A stretch of DNA of 22,609 nucleotides from Chloroflexia bacterium (lineage in GTDB: Bacteria > Chloroflexota > Chloroflexia > Thermomicrobiales > UBA6265), in contig JACCVC010000065.1 of assembly GCA_013698305.1 (NCBI GenBank), forward strand, positions 1 to 22,609, given 5' to 3'. The notes under the pieces were generated by a model. It saw only the letters and a list, made by a program, of their open reading frames with translations, did not search any database and was not told the DNA's origin. Shown here one piece after another: positions 1-7,553 of the stretch. The translations under genes were made by a program, and so were the position numbers. Positions within the stretch are counted from its first letter, which is position 1. Every line of letters starts with the position of its first letter.

Positions 1-1
1 A

Positions 2-781
2 TTCAATGAGAACTGGATCGACGCCGAGCCTCGCTCAGGCAAGGTCGGTGGCGCGTTCTGCATGGGCGTCCGCCGAGGAGAGTCTCGGATTCTGGCGAAC
101 TACTCGCCGTCGTTCTCATGGGTCAGCACGCTGGCGCACGAGCTCGGTCACGCCTATCACAACCTGGCCGAAGAGGATCGCACCATGATCCAGGCAGGCG
201 CGACGCCGATGACACTGGCGGAAACTGCCAGCACATTCTGCGAGACGATTCTCCGCAAGGCGGCGCTCAAGACGGTTGGAGCGGAAGAGCAACTGGTAAT
301 CCTCGAAGGATCGTTGCAGGATGCCGCCGGTACGATCATCGACATCACCAGCCGCTTCTTGTTCGAGCAGTCGGTGTTCGAGCGGCGGCGCGACCGTGAG
401 CTCTCCGCCGACGAGTTCAACTCGCTGATGTTCGAGGCGCAGAAAGCGACCTACGGCGACGCGATCGAGGAGTCGACGCTGCATCCGTACATGTGGGCGG
501 TGAAGGGGCACTACTACTCGATGGACTACGCCTTCTACAACTATCCGTACATGTTCGGGATGTTGTTCGGCCTCGGGCTGTACGCGCAGTATGAACAGGA
601 CCCGGACGCGTTCCGGGAGAGCTACGACGACCTGTTGTCGTCGACCGGGATGGCGGACGCGGCTGACCTTGCGGGACGCTTTGGGATCGACATCCGTTCG
701 AAGGAGTTTTGGGTCGGAAGCCTGGATGTTGTCTGCGAGGACATCGCGACGTTTGAGGAGCTGGTTGCGAAGTCGAAGTAG
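2..781 (+). CDS. pepF: M3-family oligoendopeptidase (PepF/M3 type), 3' part only
   Basis: This is the C-terminal 259 residues of a zinc metallopeptidase that cleaves oligopeptides, probably in the cytoplasm. The reading frame is open from base 2, so the gene starts upstream of the window. The HELGH zinc site lies at bases 137-151, followed by a Tyr-His pair, and the third ligand is likely the Glu in LAETAST about 25 residues later. The C-terminal part has the pattern HPYMWAVKGHYYS then FYNYPYMFGMLFGLGLYA, typical of the PepF/M3 branch and carrying its substrate-binding His and Tyr residues. The frame ends at a TAG stop just before a palindromic hairpin. Length and start cannot be judged because the first half is missing. 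The next gene is convergent. Family assignment is firm, the exact subfamily less so. Confidence 0.93.
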   Translation, partial: FNENWIDAEPRSGKVGGAFCMGVRRGESRILANYSPSFSWVSTLAHELGHAYHNLAEEDRTMIQAGATPMTLAETASTFCETILRKAALKTVGAEEQLVILEGSLQDAAGTIIDITSRFLFEQSVFERRRDRELSADEFNSLMFEAQKATYGDAIEESTLHPYMWAVKGHYYSMDYAFYNYPYMFGMLFGLGLYAQYEQDPDAFRESYDDLLSSTGMADAADLAGRFGIDIRSKEFWVGSLDVVCEDIATFEELVAKSK

Positions 782-840
782 GCGTTGGGATATGCAGGTG
801 CGGATTCCTTCAGGATTCTCGCCCGACATTTGTGTTGGTC

Positions 841-911
841 GCAGGCGCCGCCTGCGCCGAATGATGAACCTCGTGCCGACACAGGGTCGGCGCTACGCGA
901 GGTCCATCATT
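841..911. repeat. Palindromic intergenic element 1 / possible bidirectional terminator
   Basis: Between the convergent M3 and SIMPL genes there is a nested inverted repeat. The outer arms are 860-873 and 898-911 (13 of 14 bases pair). Inside them is a perfect 6-bp stem, 875-880 with 886-891, loop ACAGG. A separate small palindrome (GCAGG, CCTGC) sits at 841-855. The + strand runs into CGGTTTTG right after the hairpin, so it could terminate the M3 transcript. The inner right arm, GTCGGCGCTACG, resembles the edge of four other elements in this window. Confidence 0.6.
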
Positions 912-924
912 CGGTTTTGTCCGA

Positions 925-1704
925 TTATCCCTGTGGCTGGTCGATCTCGAACACGATCCGCACGTCAACCATGACTGATGTCTGGCCTGGCGCGATCGGC
1001 ACCTGCCGCGAACCGGATTCTTCGGAGGCAAGCGCCATGTCCGATGCGCCCATGTCGTAATCCAGCGCATATGGCTCCGGGGCGGAAGTCTCTTCGATGG
1101 AGTAGACCCCGACGACGAGCACGCCGGAGGCCTCGGCCATTTCATCCGCCTTGGCGCGGGCGTCGTCAATGGCGGCGACGCGAGCCTGGCTGGCGGCGGC
1201 GTCCGTGTTGTCCACGTAGAAGGAGATCGAGCTGATCTCGTTGGCGCCCGCGCCAACTGCGTCATCGAGCACCGTGCCGACGATCGAGATGTCGCGAATG
1301 GTGACGGTCAGGCTCGACCAGACTTCATAGCCCAGCACGCCGATCAGGTTGCCGTCGCGGTCGTACTCGTTGATCACGTTGACCGAGTAGTTCGAGGTGG
1401 CGACGTCTTCGGGCGGAATGCCGGCGTCGGTGAAGACCTGCATGATCGATTCGAGCCGCGTGGAGTTGTCGTCCTGCGCCGCTTCGAGGGACTCGTTCTG
1501 GGAATAGACGCCAAAGGTGATGTCGGCGGTGTCTGGCGCGATCTCGACGATGCCGGCGCCAGTGACGGTGATGGTGCGGGGCAGCTCCTCGGTTGGCACG
1601 GTCGGGGTAGTCTGGCCCGCCACGGCGATGGGCGCCGCTATCAGCACGGCGAACAGCAATACGACAACCTGGACGATTCGTCGGGTTGTTGAGCGCAGGT
1701 TCAT
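925..1704 (-). CDS. Secreted SIMPL-domain (DUF541) protein
   Basis: The 259-residue product starts with a signal peptide or membrane anchor: basic MNLRSTTRR, then a hydrophobic run to about residue 28 ending in AVAG. The rest fits the SIMPL/DUF541 family: TITVTGAGIVEIAPDTADITFGV near the start, EDVATSNYSVN in the middle, an AIDDARAKADEMAEASGV helix, and a closing MVDVRIVFEI strand. The family is found outside the cytoplasmic membrane or in the periplasm and has no agreed biochemical role; some members are linked to oxidative or envelope stress. The start is supported by GGAGGA six bases before the ATG. It lies 46 bases after the anti-sigma gene on the same strand and is probably the last gene of the sigma operon, so it may be a target or part of the sensed envelope function (inference). 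Confidence 0.87.
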   Translation of the reverse strand: MNLRSTTRRIVQVVVLLFAVLIAAPIAVAGQTTPTVPTEELPRTITVTGAGIVEIAPDTADITFGVYSQNESLEAAQDDNSTRLESIMQVFTDAGIPPEDVATSNYSVNVINEYDRDGNLIGVLGYEVWSSLTVTIRDISIVGTVLDDAVGAGANEISSISFYVDNTDAAASQARVAAIDDARAKADEMAEASGVLVVGVYSIEETSAPEPYALDYDMGASDMALASEESGSRQVPIAPGQTSVMVDVRIVFEIDQPQG

Positions 1705-1750
1705 GATTGTTCCTCCAAACGGTGCAAACGATCCGATTGACGATCGCCGG

Positions 1751-2350
1751 TCACTCTCGGCGGGTGCGTTGAACGTGAAACCAGACAGCGGCCCCGATGA
1801 TGGCGGCTCCCATGGCTACATACAGTGGGATGCGGATTTGCCGGGCGATCGACGAGTTATCACCGTCTCCGGACTCCTCCCCAGGTAAGGTCGGGGCCGC
1901 GAGTTGACCGGAGCCTGGCGTATCCTGATCCTCTCGAGAGGTTGTTGACGGCTCATTCGCGTTAGACTCTGCCGCCCCAGGCATGTCCGCTACAGATTGA
2001 GACGAAGAAGACGCGTCATCGGTTCCGCCCGGTTCCGGGCTGACTATCTCACCGATGACCACCAGGCCGGTGACGGCGGCGAGTAGCAAGATCGCCGCAA
2101 CAGCCAGAGGACGGACGAATCTGCTGATCTCGCGAACATGCCGTGTCGCCGAGCGCTCATTCACCAGCGCCGACCTGCGTGGCTGATAGACCGGCACGTT
2201 ACGAACCATCCGGGATACCGCCAGGAATTCTCGCTGCTCCTGCCGACACTGCTGACAGGACGCAAGATGCGCCTCGACCTGCGCAACTTCCTCGGTGGAA
2301 AGCTCATCGTCGATGTAGCTGGAAATGGTTTCGAGATCAAGGTGTTGCAT
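1751..2350 (-). CDS. Anti-sigma factor with zinc-finger (zf-HC2/ZAS) domain and two membrane segments
   Basis: The product, 199 residues from the ATG at 2350, has a ZAS-type zinc site (His28-x3-Cys32-x2-Cys35) in a short helical N-terminal domain, the part that holds ECF sigma factors inactive in the cytoplasm. A first transmembrane helix spans about residues 82-103. It is followed by some 70 residues rich in Ser, Asp, Glu, Gly and Pro that should lie outside the membrane, then a second helix near the C-terminus (about 175-194) and a basic tail QRTRRE. The second helix is unusual for this family, which mostly has one. A GTG 30 bases further upstream would also be in frame; I prefer the ATG because the protein then starts directly at the ZAS helix. 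The sigma gene ends 57 bases upstream on the same strand. Confidence 0.88.
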   Translation of the reverse strand: MQHLDLETISSYIDDELSTEEVAQVEAHLASCQQCRQEQREFLAVSRMVRNVPVYQPRRSALVNERSATRHVREISRFVRPLAVAAILLLAAVTGLVVIGEIVSPEPGGTDDASSSSQSVADMPGAAESNANEPSTTSREDQDTPGSGQLAAPTLPGEESGDGDNSSIARQIRIPLYVAMGAAIIGAAVWFHVQRTRRE

Positions 2351-2407
2351 GGCAACATCGCCTTGCGTGGATCCTGGCACTTCGATAGGCGCGGCTGGTC
2401 ATGGTAA

Positions 2408-3112
2408 CTACCCCTCATCGAACTGACGAAGCGACTGCCGGAACAGTTCCGCCGACTCCGGACTGGCGAGCAGCTCGTCGCGCAGCGTCGCCCGGGCCCG
2501 GCTGATTCGCGACTTGATCGTCCCGGTGGCCACGCCCATGATGCCCGCCGCCTCGTTGTACGCGAAGCCCTGCAGGTCGACCAGCAATAGTGCCGTGCGC
2601 TGGTCGTCGGGAAGGCGGGCCAGCACCTGCTCAAGGGCGACGCTCAGCTCGCCGCGCATGGCGAACGTTTCAGGCTGCTCCGAGGGTGCTGCCTGGCTGC
2701 TCCATGCCGAAACAGGCTCATAATCCAGCGCATCGAGCGAATCTGACGGTCGGCGCTTGCGGGTGCGCAGGGCGTCGTAGCTCCGGTTAATCGCGATGCG
2801 CATGAGCCAGCCGCGAACGCTTCCTCCACGAAATTGGCCGACCGCCTGCCAGGCTCGCAGGAAGGACTCCTGGGCGATGTCCTCCGCCAGGGCGGGATCG
2901 CGCACGGTGCGCAGCACGACGTTGAACACTGCAGTTTGGTGACGCCTTACGAGATCGTTGAATCCGTCAACGTCGCCGGCCCTTGCCCGTCGGATCGCGT
3001 GCTCGTCTACGCCGTCGATCTCGTCAGCAACGGTGTCAGCTCCGGCTGGCGGAGTGGCCCTGCGTTGGCGGTACCGGACGATGGGCCGAGGAGGCAGAAT
3101 GGGCCAGAGCAT
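2408..3112 (-). CDS. ECF-type RNA polymerase sigma factor (sigma-70 family, RpoE/SigW-like)
   Basis: The product (234 residues from the ATG at 3112) directs RNA polymerase to stress promoters. Region 2 is clear: a RARAGDVDGFNDLVRRH helix, then DPALAEDIAQESFLRAWQAV and the -10-recognition stretch ending in the basic RTRKRR. Region 4 follows: LPDDQRTALLLVDLQGFAY, then the helix-turn-helix EAAGIMGVATGTIKSRISRA that reads the -35 box. There is no SnoaL or other C-terminal extension. The frame stays open upstream to a GTG at 3190, but that stretch is low-complexity and overlaps palindromic element 2, so I place the start at 3112, with GGGGAG about 14 bases before it, which is weak support. The zinc-finger anti-sigma gene is immediately downstream, the usual sigma/anti-sigma pairing. 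Confidence 0.9.
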   Translation of the reverse strand: MLWPILPPRPIVRYRQRRATPPAGADTVADEIDGVDEHAIRRARAGDVDGFNDLVRRHQTAVFNVVLRTVRDPALAEDIAQESFLRAWQAVGQFRGGSVRGWLMRIAINRSYDALRTRKRRPSDSLDALDYEPVSAWSSQAAPSEQPETFAMRGELSVALEQVLARLPDDQRTALLLVDLQGFAYNEAAGIMGVATGTIKSRISRARATLRDELLASPESAELFRQSLRQFDEG

Positions 3113-3180
3113 GGAACGTGACGAATCTCCCCACGTACGGACCGAACCTGAATCGGCCCAAGATTCGAATATCGAGTGGC

Positions 3181-3233
3181 GGACCGGCACCTGTTGCCTT
3201 GGACCTTGTGTCCGAGGTCTGCCGGTCCCTACG
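3181..3233. repeat. Palindromic intergenic element 2
   Basis: A nested inverted repeat lies right after the stop of the hydroxyacid dehydrogenase gene (minus strand). Outer arms GGACCGGCA (3181-3189) and TGCCGGTCC (3220-3228) are perfect. Inner arms are 3198-3204 and 3210-3216 around CTTGT with one G-T type mismatch. The right edge reads TGCCGGTCCCTACG, like the right edge of elements 3-5. There is no T-run on either side, so a simple intrinsic terminator is not clear. Confidence 0.6.
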
Positions 3234-3236
3234 CAG

Positions 3237-4283
3237 TTACGCGGTCCGGGCCGTGAGCGACACCTTGTCCAGGACGCCAGGGTTGGCGACGGTGCGTGGC
3301 AGGGTGCCCTGCAACACCGCCATTGCCTCGTTGAAGGTCTCGGTGCGGACGGTGATCACCGATTGCTCCGAATAATAGGCCGCGTGCGGGGTATGGATCA
3401 CGTTGGGCAGCTGGTACAAGGGATGGTCGGAGGCCAGGGGTTCCGGATAGACCACGTCCAGCGCCGCCCTTGCCCCTGGGTTCTTCTCCAGGTGAACAGC
3501 CAAGGCGTCCAGATCGATGATCGGTCCGCGTGCGGTGTTGATAATGGACGCATCTGGCTTCATGGAGGCGAGCCGCTCGGCGTTGATCAGTCCGCGCGTT
3601 TCCGGCGTGAGCGGAGCGTGCAGCGTCACCAGATCGGCATGTGGGAGCAGATCGTCGAGCGGGACAAGGGCGCCACCGTTGGCTTCGACGACATCCGGGC
3701 TGGCATAGGGATCGGCCACCAGCAGCGTCAAGCCGAATGGCCGAGCGCGATCCGCGACCGCCTGGCCGATTCTCCCGAATCCGACGATGCCAAGCGTCGA
3801 CTGGCGCAATGGCGGTATTGGCCCGCGCAGGATACCGCCCGTCGCCGAGCCGAATCTCGTCCAGGCCCCGGAATGAAGATCGCGATCCATTTCCACGATG
3901 CGTCGGTTGACGGCGAGCAGCAGCGCCATGGCATGATCCGCGACTTCGGAGGTGCAGTAGCCGGGATAGTGGGTGACGACGATTCCGACGTCGGCGGCGG
4001 CGTCAAGATCGACGTTGTCGAGGCCGACGCCATAGCGGCTGATGACCTTCACGTTGGGAATGTTCTCGATCACGCGCCGGGTGACCGCCTCTCGGGTGCT
4101 GACCAGCAGCGCGTCGGCGTCCTGCCCGATCCGGATCAGGTCGTCCTCCGACTCCGCCGGTTCGCCTCGAAGGGTGATGTCGAGGTCCGGGAAGCCGCTC
4201 AGGAGTCCACGCTCCAGCTCCATGCCGGATGTCTCCGAGCCATACCGGTCCGATGTCACAACGACGGTTACGGGCTTCGCCAC
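3237..4283 (-). CDS. D-2-hydroxyacid dehydrogenase, NAD-dependent (C-terminal-binding-protein/PGDH-like)
   Basis: The 348-residue enzyme should interconvert a 2-hydroxy acid and a 2-keto acid with NAD(H). The Rossmann dinucleotide motif is GFGRIG at 168-173, followed by an acidic residue in LLVADPYASPD at the end of the second strand. The catalytic triad of the family is present: Arg83 in ISRYGVGLDNVD, Glu281 in VVYPEPLASDHPL and His300 in IHTPHAAYY. The substrate is not readable from sequence; phosphoglycerate dehydrogenase-like and CtBP-like enzymes share these motifs. Start choice is firm: AGGAGG at 4290-4295 sits six bases before a GTG at 4283, whereas the longer frame to 4343 has no such site. 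It is divergent from the M20 peptidase gene. Confidence 0.92.
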   Translation of the reverse strand: MAKPVTVVVTSDRYGSETSGMELERGLLSGFPDLDITLRGEPAESEDDLIRIGQDADALLVSTREAVTRRVIENIPNVKVISRYGVGLDNVDLDAAADVGIVVTHYPGYCTSEVADHAMALLLAVNRRIVEMDRDLHSGAWTRFGSATGGILRGPIPPLRQSTLGIVGFGRIGQAVADRARPFGLTLLVADPYASPDVVEANGGALVPLDDLLPHADLVTLHAPLTPETRGLINAERLASMKPDASIINTARGPIIDLDALAVHLEKNPGARAALDVVYPEPLASDHPLYQLPNVIHTPHAAYYSEQSVITVRTETFNEAMAVLQGTLPRTVANPGVLDKVSLTARTA

Positions 4284-4289
4284 AAGGTT

Positions 4290-4295
4290 CCTCCT
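4290..4295 (-). promoter_or_regulatory. Strong ribosome binding site for the hydroxyacid dehydrogenase
   Basis: The minus strand reads AGGAGG, then six bases, then GTG. This decides the GTG at 4283 as the start instead of upstream in-frame codons. Confidence 0.85.
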
Positions 4296-4321
4296 GAGGT
4301 AATCACTGGGCAACATCACTC

Positions 4322-4335
4322 CGACCGAACGGTCG
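4322..4335. promoter_or_regulatory. Candidate operator palindrome between divergent genes
   Basis: CGACCGAACGGTCG is a perfect palindrome with two central bases, 39 bases before the dehydrogenase start and inside the 231-base divergent gap. Short palindromes of the ACCG-N2-CGGT form are common operators of TetR-type repressors. No regulator gene is adjacent, so this is only a candidate. Confidence 0.3.
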
Positions 4336-4514
4336 TCCAGCACGGCAGGTTGATGTCAGGCAGTGTGGCATATCGCCGTACGCCTGAAAACATCGTGCAT
4401 CGCTGGCAGCGCCGGAATGGCGCAACCGATGCCGAGGCGAGATACTGCCACGAATCGCGACCCACAAGATTACGGTTGTCGCGTACCTATCACCAAGCAG
4501 GGGAATACGAACAC

Positions 4515-5888
4515 ATGGTAAAGCATGATTGGCAACAGGATCTCGCCGATCGAAGGGATGCCCTCCAACAGGAGCTGATCGAGCTATTGGCCATGCCAAG
4601 CGTCAGCACCGACCCCGAGCGGAGGGACGTGACCCGGCAAACCGCGGAGTGGGTGGCCAACAGGATGCGGCAGGCCGGCGTGCCGGAGGTGAAGATCGTC
4701 GAGACTCCAGGGCATCCGGCGGTACTCGGGCGCTGGCACGTGGCCGACGATCAGCCGACGGTGCTGATCTACGGTCACTACGACGTCCAGCCAGCCGAGC
4801 CGCTTGATTTGTGGGACACGCCGCCGTTCGAGCCGACCGTGCGGGATGGCAAGCTCTACGCGCGCGGCTCCGCGGACATGAAGGGCAATTTGCTGACGTC
4901 GATCCACGGGGTCGAAGCATTGGACCGCGCCAACGGCCAACTGCCGATCAACGTGTCGTTCATCTATGAAGGAGAGGAGGAGATTGGTTCGCCGAACCTG
5001 CAGCAACTCGTCGAAGCGGAACGGGAGTTCCTGGCCGCCGACGCAGTACTCTCCGCCGATGGTGGGCAACATGGTCCGGATCAACCGTCGCTGAGTGTCG
5101 GTTTGAAGGGGCTCGGTGGGTGCCAGATCAACCTGACCACCGCCAACAGCGACCTTCATTCCGGGATGTATGGCGCGACCGTGCCGAACGCAGTGCAGGC
5201 GATGGTGCAGCTGGCGGCCACGTTCCACGATGTGGACGGGCGCGTTCAGGTCGAGGGCTTCTACGACAAAGTCCACGATCTGACCAATACGGAACGGGCG
5301 GAGATCGCCGATGTCCCGTTCGATGAGGTGACATTCACCTCTGACCTGGGGCTCGATGCGCTGTGGGGCGAGGCGGGATGGACTCCAGTCGAGCGGCAAT
5401 GGGCCCGCCCGACGCTGGACATGAACGGGATATGGGGCGGCTTTCAGGGGGACGGCACCAAGACCGTGACCCCTCGCAAGTCGCACCTCAAGGTCACATG
5501 TCGTCTGGTGCCTGACCAAATGCCCGTCGAGATCGTCAACCTGATCGAAATGCACGTGCAGAAGCATTGCCCACCGGGCGCGAAGGTCGAGGTGCAGCGC
5601 ATTCCAGGGTCGGCCAGGCCGTTCGTGCTGGATCGCGACAATGACGTCCACCGGGCGGCGGGTGAGGTGCTGGAGGAACTATTTGGCCGCGCGCCCTATA
5701 TCGTCCGGTCGGGAGGGACGATCCCGGCGACTGGAATCTTCCAGGAGGTTCTCGGCGCTGATTCGGTGATGTTCGGCTGGAGCATGCCGGGCAGCGGAGC
5801 ACATGCGCCCAACGAGTGGTATCGACTGGAGGATTACGAGCGCGGTCGCATCGCTTATGCGACGTTGCTCGATCGACTCAAGCGGTAG
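4515..5888 (+). CDS. M20-family metallo-dipeptidase (ArgE/DapE/CPG2 superfamily)
   Basis: The 457-residue product is a two-zinc exopeptidase, most like the broad-specificity M20 dipeptidases. Visible active-site features are His88 in IYGHYDVQP, the bridging Asp121 in RGSADMKGN, the catalytic Glu cluster GEEEIGS at 153-159, the Asp in LSADGGQHG and, near the C-terminus, the His in GSGAHAPNEW. The dimerisation (lid) domain lies between about residues 200 and 320, beginning GLGGCQINLTTANSDLHSGM. The frame is open for some 1.5 kb upstream, but that part is antisense to the dehydrogenase and sigma genes and has no M20 similarity. The ATG at 4515 starts at the usual distance from the first motif. 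The ribosome site (CAGGGGAA, about ten bases upstream) is modest. Substrates in the cell are unknown. Confidence 0.92.
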   Translation: MVKHDWQQDLADRRDALQQELIELLAMPSVSTDPERRDVTRQTAEWVANRMRQAGVPEVKIVETPGHPAVLGRWHVADDQPTVLIYGHYDVQPAEPLDLWDTPPFEPTVRDGKLYARGSADMKGNLLTSIHGVEALDRANGQLPINVSFIYEGEEEIGSPNLQQLVEAEREFLAADAVLSADGGQHGPDQPSLSVGLKGLGGCQINLTTANSDLHSGMYGATVPNAVQAMVQLAATFHDVDGRVQVEGFYDKVHDLTNTERAEIADVPFDEVTFTSDLGLDALWGEAGWTPVERQWARPTLDMNGIWGGFQGDGTKTVTPRKSHLKVTCRLVPDQMPVEIVNLIEMHVQKHCPPGAKVEVQRIPGSARPFVLDRDNDVHRAAGEVLEELFGRAPYIVRSGGTIPATGIFQEVLGADSVMFGWSMPGSGAHAPNEWYRLEDYERGRIAYATLLDRLKR

Positions 5889-5918
5889 GAGTTCCAGCCG
5901 CTGATTGGCAGGATTGAC

Positions 5919-5949
5919 CCGCGAGGTTGGCGCCCCACGCTCGCGGTTT
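5919..5949 (+). terminator. Possible terminator after the M20 gene
   Basis: Perfect 7-bp arms CCGCGAG (5919-5925) and CTCGCGG (5940-5946) around a 14-base loop are followed by TTT only. This is a weak intrinsic terminator candidate about 30 bases after the M20 stop. Confidence 0.4.
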
Positions 5950-6083
5950 CGGTGTGCTTCAGCAACGTTTGGCGCGTCACGGTACTATTGTCGAGAATAT
6001 GGTGACGCGAGAAGGCGCGACAACAGACGGGGTGGAACGACCATCGGCTCGAACAGGGGGAATGTCGACCGGTTGAGAAGGCT

Positions 6084-6962
6084 GTGGGTGATGGGGGAAG
6101 GTCGTTGGACTACGTTGTATTCGGTATAGGGTTTGGCGCGACGCTGCTGGTCCTCGGATTGTTGATCCGGGATTTCGGTACGCGCCTCCGATTCCGTAGC
6201 CCCACAGGCGCTGACGGGGTGCTTCACGCCGAAGAGCTGGTGGCGAGGGTGTCGTGGAGCCGGTTCTGTGGGGCATTGGGCACCGTGTGGGCGACCGCGG
6301 GCCTGGCCTTTATCGTCATCACTGTGGTGTGCATGCTGTTCATGGTGTCGGACGCACGAGCGGGCTGGGTGATGGGCATCTCATTTCTGCTGCTACTGGT
6401 GGCGATGGCGTTCTGGACGTGGGCATTCTTCGACCGGTTCGGCTCCTATGGCATTCTCCCCGAGCGCGACGTGGTGGATGAGCGTCCTGTCGTCGAGCGT
6501 GCGCCCGCCGAAGCGCCGGAGGTCGTGAAGGATCATGATGGACATGGAGTCGTCGCCTCAGATGACACAAGCATTGCGCCAGAACACGTAACGACAGGGT
6601 CGCTTACTTCTTCGGACAACGAGTCAGTGACTGACGAAAGGCTCGACGATACCAGTCCGGAGGCTACGGCGACAGAGACGCCATCGCTGCCGACACCGGA
6701 AGAGCGGATGGCGGCCGCGACGTCGCCGATGGACCATGAGTCCCACGAAGCAGACCTCGACACCCTGGCGCCGGCCAGTAGCCGACCCCAGCGCCAGGCT
6801 TTCCGGCCTGCTCCCGCAGATATGCATTCGGACACGTCCAGCGATACGGCGGATGCAGCCGAGTCAGGATCCGATATGGGGAAAGAGGATGATGGTCGCA
6901 CTGTGGCGAAACCTTCTGTCGAATCATGTCCGCTGCCCGAATCTCGTCCCCGAGAATCCTGA
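6084..6962 (+). CDS. Hypothetical three-helix membrane protein with long acidic disordered tail
   Basis: I do not recognise this family. The 292-residue product has three hydrophobic helices, roughly residues 10-28, 70-92 and 97-116, separated by a basic cytoplasmic-looking stretch (RDFGTRLRFRS). From about residue 120 to the end it becomes a hydrophilic, acidic, Ser/Thr/Glu/Asp/Pro-rich tail with no predicted fold. Such a tail could be a flexible cytoplasmic or extracellular segment; the topology is not certain. The start is not settled: the GTG at 6084 has AGAAGG too close, while the TTG at 6105 has GGGGGA at a normal distance. The gene is alone on its transcript apart from the small membrane protein 106 bases downstream. 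Codon use looks like the surrounding genome. Confidence 0.65.
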   Translation: MGDGGRSLDYVVFGIGFGATLLVLGLLIRDFGTRLRFRSPTGADGVLHAEELVARVSWSRFCGALGTVWATAGLAFIVITVVCMLFMVSDARAGWVMGISFLLLLVAMAFWTWAFFDRFGSYGILPERDVVDERPVVERAPAEAPEVVKDHDGHGVVASDDTSIAPEHVTTGSLTSSDNESVTDERLDDTSPEATATETPSLPTPEERMAAATSPMDHESHEADLDTLAPASSRPQRQAFRPAPADMHSDTSSDTADAAESGSDMGKEDDGRTVAKPSVESCPLPESRPRES

Positions 6963-7068
6963 CGCTGACGCGCAACGTAATGGCACACCACTTGCTCATA
7001 GGCGATGGCTGCACAAGGCGAAGGATACGGCCGACCTTGGCTGTATTGGTGAACAAGAGGAGTGAACG

Positions 7069-7311
7069 ATGAATTTTCTGGTCTGGATTATTGTGGGTAT
7101 CGTGGCGGGCTGGCTTGCTGGCGTGATCACGCGGACCGACCGTAGCATCTGGGGAGACCTTGTGCTTGGTCTGATCGGCGCGTTCGTGGCTGGGCTGATT
7201 GTGGACAATGTGGTTGGTGGCGACGCAAGTTTTATTAGCAGCGTCATTGCCGCGACCATCGCGGCGGTTGTCCTGGTGCTCATCAAGAATGCCGTGTTGG
7301 GCCGAAAGTAG
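7069..7311 (+). CDS. GlsB/YeaQ/YmgE-family small membrane protein (Transgly_assoc)
   Basis: The 80-residue product is almost wholly three transmembrane helices with the family's glycine pattern: WIIVGIVAGWLAGVI, then an LVLGLIGAFVAGLIVD helix and a C-terminal IAATIAAVVLVLIKNAVLG helix. Related proteins are stress-linked small inner-membrane proteins of unknown activity; the old name transglycosylase-associated protein does not imply enzyme activity. The start has GAGGAG eight bases before the ATG. It is followed by a strong hairpin, so it probably ends its transcript. Confidence 0.88.
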   Translation: MNFLVWIIVGIVAGWLAGVITRTDRSIWGDLVLGLIGAFVAGLIVDNVVGGDASFISSVIAATIAAVVLVLIKNAVLGRK

Positions 7312-7341
7312 GCCTCGATGTCGATAGGGTGAAGAGCAGAA

Positions 7342-7370
7342 CGCCCGGAAGGATCGATATCCTCCGGGCG
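7342..7370 (+). terminator. Terminator-like hairpin after the GlsB-type gene
   Basis: Left arm CGCCCGGA(A)GGAT and right arm ATCCTCCGGGCG pair over 12 bases with a single bulged A and a short loop. The downstream tract TCGTTCGG is poor in T, so either termination is inefficient or the hairpin protects the 3' end. Confidence 0.6.
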
Positions 7371-7500
7371 TCGTTCGGCAAAATCGGGCCGCTATGTGTA
7401 TCGATTCCCTGAGGAAGAGTCACTATTCCAAAACCAACGCTCAACCGCTGTGTTGAACATTAAACACAATCCCGAAGCAGCTCGTCTTGAGGGCGGAAGC

Positions 7501-7509
7501 TGATATAAG
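7501..7509 (+). promoter_or_regulatory. Candidate extended -10 promoter for the low-GC pair
   Basis: TGATATAAG matches an extended -10 (TG-N-TATAAG, one change from TATAAT), 45 bases before the ATG of the DUF6338-like remnant. No good -35 box is visible. The 242-base gap 7312-7553 otherwise holds the hairpin above and AT-richer sequence with nothing else I recognise. Confidence 0.35.
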
Positions 7510-7553
7510 ATTGCAGCACGCTCGATAGCCACGCCAAGGAACAGGTTGAGGTC

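Noticed and set aside
841..911. CRISPR-like repeats
   Set aside because: The repeats are single, palindromic and scattered singly over 19 kb, with no regular spacers and no cas genes.
2958..4514. Very long open frame continuing upstream of the M20 gene, antisense to sigma and dehydrogenase genes
   Set aside because: It is the shadow of high-GC codon bias. The opposite strand encodes two clear families, and this stretch is rich in Arg, His and Asp with no recognisable domain.
4584..5651. 355-codon open frame antisense to the M20 peptidase
   Set aside because: It is a mirror of a well-supported enzyme gene, with no ribosome site or domain.
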